In this document: one piece after another, positions 48,001-61,397 of the stretch
Layout of the letters: every line of letters begins with the position of its first letter
Position numbering within the stretch: the first letter of the stretch is position 1
Assembly: GCA_019614645.1 (NCBI GenBank)
Contig: JABWDB010000004.1
Span: 8,184,001-8,248,000, forward strand
Length of the DNA: 64,000 nt
Reading direction: 5' to 3'
From: Stratiolaelaps scimitus
Lineage: Eukaryota > Arthropoda > Arachnida > Mesostigmata > Laelapidae
Made by a program: the position numbers and the translations under genes
Notes under the pieces: model-generated
Told to the model about the DNA's origin: nothing
What the model saw: the letters and a program-made list of their open reading frames with translations, nothing else
The model's database searches: none

Positions 48001-50898
48001 CCTCACCCACCCAAGCCTCATCATTCCCAAGCTAATAAATAAATCGTATTAATTCAATCAAATTATCAATCGAATAGGCGACGTGAGCAGTGAAGAGAGG
48101 GTGGCAGGCGTCCCCCAACGGACACAAAGCACTTTTCGGTTCGGTCAACTGTGGGTTCATCGGTCTCGCGCTGTCGGTCTCGTACACCCAAGCGCGACTT
48201 GGTGATCAGCCGTAGCTTAATCTTATAGCTAACCGACTTACCGGGGAGCACACAACAAACGGACTCGATAGCAAAGCCAATCTCCCGATTGAACCTATTG
48301 AATCGAATCTCTCGGGAGAGCGACGCGAATGAATGAAGAAGTGGCCCCGGACTCGTGTGTTTAGCACGGCTGGGACAAATACACACGGGGCCGTGAGAGG
48401 GGGACGTGCACAATATCAAGCGTTGTTAAAATAACAAGGCGAACATTTGTCATTGATGCGTATAGATCTCCATCCATTTGGAGCACTGGCTTGGGTCTCT
48501 AGGAGCTATTGTAGTCGCTCTAAATGGCGTGACCTTATCATCTATACCGGCTATGATTGGTCAAATATTGGCACTGTGGCGGTTACGTTGTACTACGAAT
48601 ACGGGCATCATTATCTATTATTTAGCTCTAATCATTTAGCCCTCTGACGCCCTAGCATAGGGAAAATGGTACGTTTCGCGAAAATGATGAATAATTAAGT
48701 CCTATATAATCTGAAGTAATCAAGGTTTGCGTACGTCCCGACATGAGCGCAATTCCGGGAGCTTTACTGGCAGTGTCTATGTGTGCGGTTATATCTCAAA
48801 CATACGAATAGGCTGTGTGAGATTAATAATGTTTTAACAAAAACACTCTCGTTCGTTCGGAGTGTGTATGAATGGCTTGTGTGCGGACAGATTAAAATCC
48901 AATGTAAATCCAATATATTTGGGCTATTCTGCACCTCGTGCACATTTCATGTCCCTGTCCTGATGCTGACATTTTTCTATTTAGTTTTACCAAAAATGAG
49001 TAGATCACATACTTACCACTTTGAAGGAGAGTTACGGGACCATGTTGGAAGATGCTGAGAGCGTTTTTGAAGCTCAAATAAACGCCGGCTAACGCCAGAG
49101 GTAGCCACCACTACTGAGACGGTCGGCGAATGTTTGTTGTCAAAGCTCCGGACGGGGGCTGTTGCATCAGGCATAAATCTCTGAGGCTGGCCAGCGAACC
49201 TTTGCTCGTTGATCCCCTGCAACGGACAGCTTGGCGTGAATACGTCGTTGAAGTGTACTCACTGTTCCTTTAACCCGGCGGAAGTAGCCGGCCGTATCCA
49301 TTTTCCTCTTCACGTTTCGAAGCATCTTAATGGGCCAGATTCTTGCCGTCTCCCCCATGGGCCTTACGCGTGCTCTCGTGATGAACATTCCTCGAGGCGA
49401 CGCAATGTCAATAGGGTCATAATCATTTTATAAAACACGCTAAACACGTTAGTGGATGAATTTTGTATAGGCAGATAAGTAGATATGTATATGGATCTAT
49501 GTCGGCCATTAGAAGTCTAGTTGCAGCAAGAAATCAAGATTGTTTCCAGCTGCCCATGCAGCTTGTTGGCTGGAGAATGTGCCTTGAGGTCAATATATAT
49601 ATATATATATATATATATAGATTTAATATATAGCCAAAATGATTGACACAATAAATCTAATCTAGCACAACTGGCCATTTCGTGTAGTTGTTTGTTTGGC
49701 GGTTAGTCATGAATAAATGTTATTATTGACATTATTAATTTATAAAGAGTTTAGTTGCCATCCGATTTGAGATATTATCAGACTTCCGGACAAGATGTGG
49801 TGCCTTTCACACGAGCAGATTGTAAATCTGCTCAGTGCGAGTTACATCCTTAGCACGTAACGGTGACGCCATCACATAGGTGTTTGGGATAGAAGTGAAT
49901 CATTACGGTCACTATACTTACAATAATTATTCGTATTAGTCAGATATTCAGATTGGGTCTCTTATAGAGTCGGATGATTAATAATCTCACTTATAGAAGA
50001 ATGATTAATAGGCTCGTTTAGGGATATAACATCGTTCACTTGCACTGCGAATAAATCTCCTGGCGCTTGTACGCTGCCTAGCTCTTCGATATGTTTCCCT
50101 GGGCACGGAGCCCGGACAGTACAGGCACTACGAAATGTCTGAACTTTCTTAAAGGCCAATGTAGCAGTCGGGTTTTTTGATAATAAAACATCTGAAGGTT
50201 TTGTCACAGATCACCGAGGCTGAATACACTTATATATATATAATTCACTGACTAATTGACTAACTAAGGGAGATAGAGAATTTGTAAAGTTTGTTGTTTT
50301 TGTGTTGTCCTCTCGCGATTTTGTAGTTACAGGCCATACACCGTAATGCATCGCCAGGCTTGATCATTCGAAGAATATAGATAAACTGAAGTAGTATTAT
50401 ATATATATATATATATATATATGTTTTTTTTTGCTTCGGGTGTTAGTGCAAGTAATAAAAAAAAATAATCGAAAGATTCATGTCCGTATCCTCATTTTTA
50501 TTCGCTGTATTATTAGTATTATTCAAATATTATTCGTAATTTTCACCTGTTTCTCTTATACTCACCTGCTACCACAGGAGGGAATAGAATGTCTACGTAA
50601 AATGAACAGAATCATTTTCCTCTCTCAAACCGAACGGTTGGCTTGTTTGCAAATAGCTTCAATGTTAATCACGCACAGATTCCAAGATGTATCGGGGCCA
50701 ACAATATAAGTATTGTTCTACGCGAATCTTTTACAAAAATGAATTTACCTTGTCAGCTTGATTTTCCTCGTCGGTTTGTTGTCTATCAACAAAAGAAAAC
50801 AGCATGAATCAGTTCACCAATTTCCGACTTCACTTGGTATCGAATTGAGCTTTATTTGCTTTGTTTTCAAAACAATGAACATTAATTAATAATAATAT

Positions 50899-50950
<52 letters not shown>

Positions 50951-52340
50951 TGTGTCGGTTTCGTTGAAATCGTCAGCATTTTCTATTTATTTCATTCGGT
51001 AGTTTTCCCATGTGTTCATATTTCTACTGTCAGCTATCATCACATATACCGATAGATGTGTTTGTTTCCCTGTGAATTGTACATTCGTCCATTTCTATCA
51101 TTCTTACTTGCGTTCTCGGTTCATGTTACCGTCACAATGTGCTAACACTATGGATCGGTATAATGATCTTATGAAAAATATAGATATATGGAAATTCCGA
51201 CAGTAAATAAAGTGTCTCTTATTGCGATAGCTCTCTCGTGTCATCAGTCTCATCACGCTCGTCCGGGTCCCCTTTCATCCATTGCTGGCTCTCAGGTAAA
51301 CAATAACACGTTCGTATCGGACGTGTTATATTAAGATAATTAGAATAAGATGTGGCGTAATGCGAGTCAGAATGTGATCAAATCACGAATCACGTCAAAG
51401 ATTTTCCCTTCGCAAAAAATCGCACCAAATGAGATTCGATCACGTCAGATCCAATGAGCAAATCATCGATTAACCGAAGAGTTGTTGCTGTTGCTGTTGT
51501 TGTTGTGTGTGTGTGTGTGTTGACAACTGACTTCGGACAATTCACTGTAAAGCGTTCCCCGTGCCTTCGTCTGTGCTAAGTATACCTAATAGTTGAAGTC
51601 GCTCAACCATTACGTTGCTTCCCGTCCGTTTGTACACTCGAACAGCGATTCAACGACCCCCCCCCCCACCCCTACATGTCCTCAATCCCTCCTCGGTCTT
51701 ACGCCAAAGTCGACAATAATATTTTCACGAATCGACACTCGCTCTGACCTTTGTATTGCTCATCGGAAATGATGTCCGCGACGCGGAGCTGCTGAGCGCA
51801 CCACCCTGCGAATCGCCGCGTAGGCGCTTCACTCAAACGACGTGTAACGAGTGAAACGGGGGATGGCAACCCCGACCCATTTTTGCTCGGCCGCTCAGTT
51901 CTATGCTGTGAAATGACAATGCACCCAACGTCGCGAACCTGTCTCCAACACCCAGTGCTCATCCATCATTCATCGTGCTAAACACAAGCACACAAGACGC
52001 ATACACGAACGGATATTCATCCACGAATTATGAACCTTTGTCGATTGCTTCAGTTCATTGATAACGCTTAATGCCGAAGAGGCTGCCTCGCAACTAACTT
52101 GACTGACATTACACTCGACAGCACATTTCATCTCTCTCTCTGTCTCTCTCTCTCTCTGTTTAATTCTCTATATATCGAAATGTTCTATGAAAATTGAGCC
52201 CGCCGTTACCTCTAGTGAAATACGGTATCATCACTAATTACTTAGTGGCTTCAACAAACAATAATCACTAACTTCGCTAACAGGAGACAACAGGATGGTG
52301 GTAAACAGACCCACTACTGGTTCTACTCAAGTCAATTTTT
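42050..52340. other. Long stretch with no gene I can support
   Basis: Holds TA arrays (49,590-49,618; 50,398-50,422; 50,902-50,947), ATT runs (46,033-46,115) and GC-richer patches (44,440-44,900; 46,400-47,450). A minus-strand window at 49,010-49,390 has a strong donor (AAAGTG|gtaagt near 49,018) and open frames that could be a lone exon or old transposon, but I could not assemble it. Confidence 0.4.
50902..50947. repeat. (AT)n microsatellite
   Basis: About 23 uninterrupted AT units. Similar arrays occur at 49,590-49,618, 50,398-50,422 and 61,357-61,394. Confidence 0.95.
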
Positions 52341-52370
52341 CGGGCTGATTCTCAGCCAACATTTAACGTC
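52341..52370 (-). repeat. GGCTG-hairpin repeat, inverted copy
   Basis: Minus strand GACGTTAAATGTTGGCTG-agaat-CAGCCCG. It is the best match to the family consensus, again preceded by AGCAGTGCC-type sequence. Confidence 0.6.
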
Positions 52371-52777
52371 CACTGGCACTGCTACCAGTGCCACAGATAC
52401 TATTGGGATTGGACTACAACACGCATTCAATCGATTGGCTAGGAGATATTAGGGCGTAACGCCTTCCCTTTGACGTGGTCAGATACTAATGAGGAAAACA
52501 ACACGCTGCGTGTCTCTCTCTCACGCGTGAGACAACGCTCCCATAACGGTGTAGCCGCAGCAGGTATCAACGAGGAACTCGGTTAATGTCACATCGATCA
52601 TTTAGCACGGTTTGTTTGCTGTCTAATGAGTTGTAAGACAGTCGTCATGAGGGTGTCTGATTGGTGGGGGTGGCTCATTGTCATATACGAGTTTAGTGAT
52701 CGCTACCAATTCGAAATAGTCACCAACGTATGTCTCACGGAGGCGCGATTGATTGAACTTGAACGATTCTCGTTGGG

Positions 52778-55700
52778 CTACGTGCCCGTAGCCGTCGATT
52801 GTTGCGAAGTGGACGCTCTTGCTGTTGAGGCGTTACCACCACCACCATTGTTTCTGCTTCCAGACCCTGTCGAAGGTGAAGTCGCATCTTCCGGCGCGCG
52901 CAGGAGGCTCCGATTTAAGACGGCCGAGGCGGACCGCAGGGCGTGCAGCACTAACGAGAGATTCTCTCGCACGTAGCTGAGTGCCGGCGAAATGGGCCTC
53001 TTGCGCGCCTGACGGATGGCTACGACCAGATGCGGGAACAGGGCACCCCGACTTTCGTCCTCGTTGTCCGGCCCGTACACGAGGTGCCGCTGGTGAGAGT
53101 GTCGCGGATAGCCCGCGGGCAGTAAGAAGCTGCGCTCGAGCTGCAGAACCCGCTCGTTGTACTCGGCGACAATCGTGGGGACCAATGCTGAACACAAGCA
53201 AAGGAAGCGTGTGTTAACCGTCTTCGTGCCGGATGTCTCGATTATAAAATTGCCTAGACACTTGAACTAAAAGCCAGGAAAAGCCGCTTGGTTGGCTCTA
53301 TGCTTGGGTCAAGCGAACAGTACCCTTTCTAAACAAAAACATAGACTGTTTTATGCTGTGAAACCCCGTTGTTTACGCCATCGGAGATGTGATCCGAGTA
53401 TATCAACTTCAACGTCCACAATGACTTGTCACTGCACTTCAATCGGGGATGAGCTGAATTGGTATTGCGTTATAGCCCACTCAAAGGGTAGCCAGGCTCT
53501 TCTAGATTCAACAGCGAGAGCTAACTTACCCAAGACGGACCAATTAAATGTTGCGCTTATGAGTTCCTCACCCTGATCCGAATTGTCATGTCAAACAACA
53601 CGAAACACTTTATACAGGGTGAGTCACAAGTGCCACAAGTACTCTTTAATGTTGCGCTCTTAACTTTCGCCCACTCTGTATTATCACTCTATATAGGTTG
53701 ACTCAGTATCTTAAACAAAAACATTATCCTGACACACTACTGTGTCAGGATAATGTTCTTGTTAATGTCAAACACTATCTGTGCGTACGTCTATCGTCTC
53801 CTTGCGAGCTACTCACTATGTTGGTCCTTAGCAATGCCCTCGTATTCCTCCTGAAAATCCTTACAGGCGACCGCAAATGCTCTGACCGCGGCTGCCAGGA
53901 CGTCCATTCGTAAATGATTCGAGCGGAAAAACTCGCCATATTGACGTTGAAATGGAGCAAAATCAGCCGAGATCTGTTCGGCGTAGTCCGTTACCTGCAC
54001 AGATCAAAACAGTAAATTAATTCTTTTACCTTCCTTCAATCAGCAATATATTCAGTTCTGGCCCCATCCGCAAAGATTTCGTGGAGCAGACAAACTGCAA
54101 TCGCCCTTGTCTCAGCCTAGGTCCCGCCAGCCAGAAGGCAACAGGGAACCTCTCTCCTTACCCTGATTGGCAGGCGCAGGCTGTCAACGAGAGCAAGCGA
54201 AGCCGCCGCCACAAGTTGAGCCAAGGCAGCAGCCGCGTTCTGTCCCGGGTCAGCGTATCCGACCAGATAGTCAAGATCGTCGTAGGCTGTACTTGCTGCA
54301 GGATAGTCAGAGCGGCCATCGCGCGCTACCAGCTGAACATGAGCCGTCGAAGCGCCCAGCAGCTGGGCGAATGGCAGCAGATCTGCGCACCCGCTTGCTG
54401 GTGGACTCATCTCGGGCCGGGGATTGCGAATGCTCGACGGACGCAACGTCCCCCGGCGTGCCCAGCTAGCGTAGAGACTTGGAGGATTCGATTGCAAACT
54501 TCTCATGGGGGAACTACCGAGACGTGAAGAAACCCGCTTCTGACCGGCCGATGTTCTTTCAGCCTTCGCGCCGCCACCGGCAGCATCACCGCCACCGGCA
54601 CTGCTGTCGTCCTCATCTTCCGCTTCAGGCGACCCCACCTCTGGCACCTGTTCCGCTGCCTCGCTGAGAACCTGTCGCAGAAGTGGGCTGCCCATCACTT
54701 GTAATGTTCGGTTTCCTGCAACACCATCGAACGAACATATCCACGGACCTAGTAACCTCATACAGACACCACCAAGCGACCACATGTCACAGCAACACGC
54801 GACTGTTGTCAGCAAATGCTCAACTAGAGTTTCAGGCAGACCCGCTGGAAAAACGAAAATTGCCACTGTTGCAGTTTAACCATAAGCAGCTAGACCCGGA
54901 ATACTATGCGTCACTAATTGAGGATTGCCATAGATGACAGGGGAACAATGGCGTTCTGGTGACTATCGCTCTCGTGAACAACGTACGATGGCACATTTCA
55001 CTTAAATGCTTTGACCACCTCTTCGCATCGATTTCGTTCATCTACGAACAAAGGTAGGACACGACGTCAGGACACGCCTCTCAAATCGGACACTCTCGGA
55101 AATATAGAATGCTCGAGTCACGATGACTTTCGGCGCAGGAGAGGGCAGACCGTTCAGTTTCTATACGTAATGAGAAATTATCCAGGCAGTGCAGAAACGG
55201 TGCAGAAACACACCTGTCCCATATTATCTAATAGCTGCGAGCGTAACGCAGCTAGACGTCGGTGAAAGCTTCCAAACGGTGGGTTTAGCGTTCAGCTTTT
55301 CGTGTGGTATCCGTGTTGATTTGAGACGAGTTCACTCGAAAGTGAAAATAATATATTCATTGTTTCTCGAATCACTACCTTCATTGCTTCTGCAAGTCGG
55401 TGTGTAGGGACTATGAGGGCCTAATGGATTACTCGCCCGGTGTACCTCTCCGAAGGGGTGTCGCCCGTTGGTCAACAGCCAAGCCGTACGGCTTCAGGGA
55501 TATGACCGAATAACGCACATATATGTCCCGGGCGCTTCTCTAACAAACACTACATTCCACAACCATGCAAGTTAGGATATTGCCTTGCTAAAGTAAAGAA
55601 ATTCGAATTGGATATTGTCGATTTCCAATGTAATCATTTGTAATGAAATGACTACCTGTTATGGCGCGATCGAGTGAAATATACGCGATAACCCGTTGGC

Positions 55701-58700
55701 CTAATTCTCCAGCGTGCTTCTGCACGAACTCAGCACTGCCCACCTGACCAAATTCAGCGGCATCCCAGGCGGCGAAGACGAGGGTTCGCTTCGGTCGCCA
55801 ACCCTCGATTCGGACGAGATCAGAAAACATGCGTGCCACCTGAAATATAATTAATGATTATAATTATAATGATTCATCTCTATTTGGCAGCGTACGCAAA
55901 AGAACGCAGATATCACCAGCCATGCATAAGGATCAATGAACAGAGCTATTCGATACGGCGATATTGATTACAATGAGTCATAATAATAATAATCATCATT
56001 AAAACTAGAATAAAATGTAATTTTGCCGGACTCTCTCAACTTATAATGCGACAGTTTGGTCGGCGTTTGTCACGAGCATCCGCGCACATCATAGATACCA
56101 TAATCAACTAAACAGAATGTATCCTCTTATTAGTTGGTAGCTATTTTGAAATTAACAAAAAAACAACATTATTATCAGCACATCGTTGTTCCTACGTGAA
56201 CACCTCAGTGTGTTTCCACATCGTGCTCATTCACGCTCAACATGAATACAGCAAGGGCAGGTATCGGCCTGTGGCTCGTTGTCGCCCTATTAATTCTACG
56301 TACCTCCATGAGAACAGCCATCCCGGCCCCGGGATCGGCGGCTCCTTGCGTCCATGAATCATGATGGCAGCCGATAACGAGGTAGCGTCCTGGTTCGGCC
56401 ATTTTTTTCGGCGTCCGTTCGTACCAATGAAGCGACATGTCAACCAATAGCAAAATGACAATGTATAGAATTATGTATCTCTGTTACTGTTTCTCCGCGA
56501 ACGCCATTGAGCAGTAGCTCTCGCGTGGTACGCTCGCTCGTACGTGAGCTCTTCTATTTCTGATTCGTTTACTATTGAAGTTCGACGACATCATGAATCG
56601 TGTTCATTCTCTATCAGTCTTTTGTAGCGAGCGTCTCTTTCTCCTCTCTCTTTCTCTCTCTCTGCCTCGCTCGCAGCCTTCATAAATGAATAGCGTCTCT
56701 AATAGGAAGACAAACTGCTCAGTGGCAACTGCCGTCATGCTGCTGCTGTTTGTTCGACAGTTTGCATGCTTACTGCCGTTAGATATACCTGGCGTCGCTA
56801 ATTAGGTGTGCAACGCGACAAAGTAAGTTTCGAAGTCCCGCCATCCTCCCCCATCTATTACCAATAGGAATATCCACTTCGCTTGCTCCGATAACGAGGC
56901 AACGAAATGTTTCCTCTCCACCGATCGTACGCGTGCAACACCGATGCGCGAATATCGACTTGCAGTAACTTGGTGTGTGTGTGTGTGAGCCAACGGTGGG
57001 CTCTGTCGCATTTACATAGTTAAGCAAATGGGAAATGATAGCAAGCCATTTGGCAATATTTTGCTCGCCGCGAATGAAGACACTTCTCGTTAATGCGGCC
57101 AGATTGTTATCTGTTGTAGCTAGCAGTGTAGTGCAATAATTCCATGATACTGTCGTAATAGTAATAATAATAATAACAACAACAACAACAACAAGACTGA
57201 TAACTGTCTCTGAGCTCGGAGGGAATTGGTCCCAATTGGCCGACCAGTCAAGTACCAGTGGCCACAGAGCAACCGTTGGTCTCGTTCCGTTGTCCGCGTG
57301 CTGTTGCCATAGAGGGCTGCGTAATATATCGGGGGTGGCCACGAGAGGTCCAACACAACCATCGACCGGGTGATTGGTGTTAGCGAGTTAGCGAGTGCGG
57401 GGTACCAGCAGGCTGAGGCTGTCCCGGAAGATTCCCCGCAGTTATTCTCACAAACCGCAGAGTTGCCGGCTCCGCCTCGGCAGCCGCGGACCACTGGCAA
57501 TACCCCATCGGCCGGGCGCTTCTGCAAGCTCAGGTGGTACAGCTCGAGTTCCAATCGTACATCCCTTCGAGCAACACATGCCCGCCCGCAGACACACACA
57601 CGCACAAACACGTTATAGCTAGCGAAGATAGCGGTGGTGGGTGAGCAGAGGAGCCACTACAATTCCACTTTGCCGCCGCCGCTCCCGCCGTTTCTGCCGC
57701 GGTATAATACAATGGGATGGCGGACAGACTGGCTACTCGGCGTCGTGCCGACAACCGGCGCCCCCTCCTGAACCACGACCAGCCCCTATTCCCGAGGTCC
57801 CACGATAGCTCGAGCCGTGGCTTCCCCCGTGCACACCCGCTGTCACATGTGCGTTTGTGTGTGCTCTTCTGCGATGAGTGGTATGAGCGCTTGCTAAACG
57901 TAGCCGCTGGGACGTTAGTGTGCCAATAACCTGCGGACACCTGCCGCCTGTTTCAGCTTCTCTCCGCCCCGTGTTTTCGGAACGACGGGCTGACGGGCAC
58001 TCGGTCGCTCGCTCGCTTCGTTCTCACGCAGCGCTCCGGCGTGAGACGGACTGAACCAACGCCACGGATGCCGCCTCTACCGTCCATGGGCTGCAGTCCC
58101 AACCAACAGACCTACCTACCTACTACAAGCCTCGCACGCTCAGCCATCAGCAAGCAGGCTACCAAGCCGATGGAGGGACACGAACACGGCCGGCGCTATT
58201 GTGCGGCGCCGTCTGCACGAGCGTATGAACGAGATTGGCAAGGCCCGAAAGAACGGGCCGTGTTCAGGGCCGAGAGCGAGGACTGGTAGTTCACTCACTC
58301 GGGCTAAGTCCTTGTCTCGGATCCCAACGATGCGCGTACGAGCAGCGACAACGAGCCGACAGTCAGCGGCACTGCAACACAGCAGGAGGAGCTACAGGCT
58401 AGCCTGACGAAGGCTGGTGAGTCAGCTGCTGGCCTCATCGTATCGCAGTGGTAGAGGCGGTTGCGGTGGTGGGAGCTGGCGCGAGTGCTGCCGCCGCCGC
58501 CGCTGCTGCTGCAGCCGTATCGCAAATTCCCATCAATACGTGTGTATCTACTGCCGGCGAACAGAGAGTCACTGAAAGGAAATGAGAGAGAGAGAGAGAG
58601 CAGCTACCACCATACCGCCTCGTGCCCCGTAGTCGCGTCCCACACGCTACTTTGGGTAGCGTTCCCGTCTGCTGCCTGCTTATGGCTATCGCCAATGGGT

Positions 58701-59600
58701 GGCGACCAGCTCCCTCCATCGAGTCTCCACTATTACTCTACTACAACGATTTCATCTACGGGTACAACTGCCACTCTGTTGGTTGTTACCGCCGAGGCCC
58801 GTGCTTCGCGGTGGCTGTTCGGGCCAGCTCAATGTTCGGCTGTCTGCCAGCTAGATCCTATGGCTGGGGCAGCAAGATGATGGGTGGGTGCGTGTTTGGC
58901 CGACTGGCAAACATACGTATGTACACATACATATACACATCGTACACGGACGGATATCCCGGCAACAACGGCGGCACTAGCGGCGGCACTAGCCGCGACG
59001 CTGGTCCTTTCACAGCGTTGTCCAGCGCTGTTCCAGCTGGATTGGCCGCCGTCGTGGCGGAGCGTTGACTGAATAGCTACTTTCAACGATGCTGTCTACG
59101 TCGGAGCCAAGACCGGATCTAGCTCTTCTTCGCTTTGCTTTAGCGGACTCGTTTTTTTCTGTGCGCGCGCGCGCGCGGTCGTAGTTCCCCCACCGCCGCC
59201 GCCGCCGCTGTCGCAATCGACTCGATTCGTATGAGTCTCATTCACCTATACGGTCCACATCGTCCAAGTATCTCATTGAGGTTGTTATCATTGTGGTAAC
59301 ATAGGTGCAGAAGTTGCAGGGAAACACACGATACGGTGAGCTTCGCAACGCAGCCTTAATGCTGTCGGTTGGTCCACCTCCGGCAGTCGCTGTACAACAG
59401 AACGGATACTGTAGGTCTTGCTACGCTCAGCTACTGCTGCTGATGCATGTACAACTGCACCGTTCCCCCGACGTGTACGAGCCCGCGTTTCAGTCGAATA
59501 GACTGTGCGAGCCAGGCGGGCGGTGACGGCAGTGGTGGCGCCGATATTCTTTCTGATGGAAAGCTAAGTCAAACTGCTGCTGGAGGGTATTCGACAGTAA

Positions 59601-59633
<33 letters not shown>

Positions 59634-61350
59634 CTGAGAAAGTATTCAACGGTAAACTGTTGTATGACCGAGCTGGTCGTTAGGTTCGAAGCCGCTGCAC
59701 CGGCGGAACTACTTCTCTATGTAGTATTAGAGCGAGGCTGGGCCCTGTCCCAAGCATCAGCCAGGAACAGGGGCAGCAGTCGTGGACGCTGCCGTCCGAT
59801 GCGAGGATGAATCTTGCGGAATCGGCGAACGAACGGATTTGCATGGCAAATCAAGGCAAGCTAACGGAGCCTTGGTCTGCATCAGGAGGGGTGGATCTAG
59901 GCCTTTCGGCCCGGGGGCCCCCTCCTCAACTCTATTCACTTCATTGCAGCCCGACTCCTTCCAAACACGGGACCCGACCACCGGGAAGCGCCAATCCCCC
60001 CCCCCCCCAGACTGGCCCGCTTGTGTGAATATATTCCAAACTCATTCATTGTACGCACGCCTAAACTCGCCACCGGATCCGAGCCGACCGACGGACGTTG
60101 GGATAGCTAGCACGGAACAAGTATAAACACCGTGTTCAATGTGGATTTCGGCCGTTACCGTTGCCTGCGGGTACTGCGATTGAGAACAATTTGACCCCTC
60201 ACGCCGTGCAGCACTCACAGCAAAGTACATTTTGCATCGCAATACCGATCGTCGGTTTATTGAAATGAGACGAGTGAATGAACCAAGTTATCAGTTATCT
60301 CCGCTGTGAATAGCTCGAGAGCGCGTCTGTGGTGTTTGACCAAATGTGGAAACAATCATGTAGATGGCCAGACCAACGCCGTCTTCAATTTACGCTGTTA
60401 TGCATACCTTTGAGCGATTACAACGCGCGCATTACGGTTCAACAATGCGACGATGTCGTCGGTGGAGGCAGCGACATAATGAGGAACAAACGAGCCGTCT
60501 CCGTTTCGTAAAGACTATTCGTCAAAGGTCTATAGATGGGACAATATGGGCGGAGAGTAGCTCTGGGCAAAATTCTGCCTATCAGCAAAGGTGAAAAAAA
60601 TCGCGTCACTTGAAATTGCCGCACACCTCGTTTCGTCTTGCTTATTGTAAGCGATGAGCAATGAGTCAATCGATAAATGACAACTGGCGTCACCGAGTAA
60701 CTCGATACATACGACAGCATCGTCCTTCTTAATACATTTATTTTGAGCTGATCCTCAGCTGTTCTCCCTAATCTGAAAGGCCGCCAGCATTTAGCCTTTT
60801 TAGGTATCACTATGAGGAAGCGTCCTCCTTGGTCGCGAAACGATTCGCTATTATTATTATCATTGTGTTGCCCTTGAGAACCCTGCTGAATAATGTCGAA
60901 TAATCGACACATGATGTAATCGTTGAATGATGAAATCGACTCGAAACCTCACCTCCCACCTTCCCACTGTCCGCTCCCCTGTGACGACGAAGTAACCTTG
61001 CGTTCATTGCCGCACAATGGAGAACACAACAAGTTCCGCCAGACCTCCTGTGGGCCGGCCTCAAGGGCTAGCTCGGTTCGTGTTTCGCAGACATTTCCCA
61101 AGAACAGGTCACACCGAATATATGCAAAATAGCTAGCTTGAGAACAATGCTAAGGAATAGGCGGGCACATATCACTCACAAGCGAGTAGCTAATATTGCG
61201 TGAATGCATTTGTTGTGTTGTCATGTCCATCGATTTGTGTTTACGTCACGCGGACGCGGATATTTATACAGAGCACACTTAACGGGACAAAAGGTTGTAT
61301 CCCCTCAATTCACGAATGTGTTTCCTTCATATTTATAACTAGATATTCAT

Positions 61351-61397
<47 letters not shown>

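Noticed and set aside
50902..50947. Possible regularly spaced repeats suggesting a CRISPR array or origin
   Set aside because: It is a plain AT dinucleotide microsatellite. There are no spacers, and the genome is eukaryotic.
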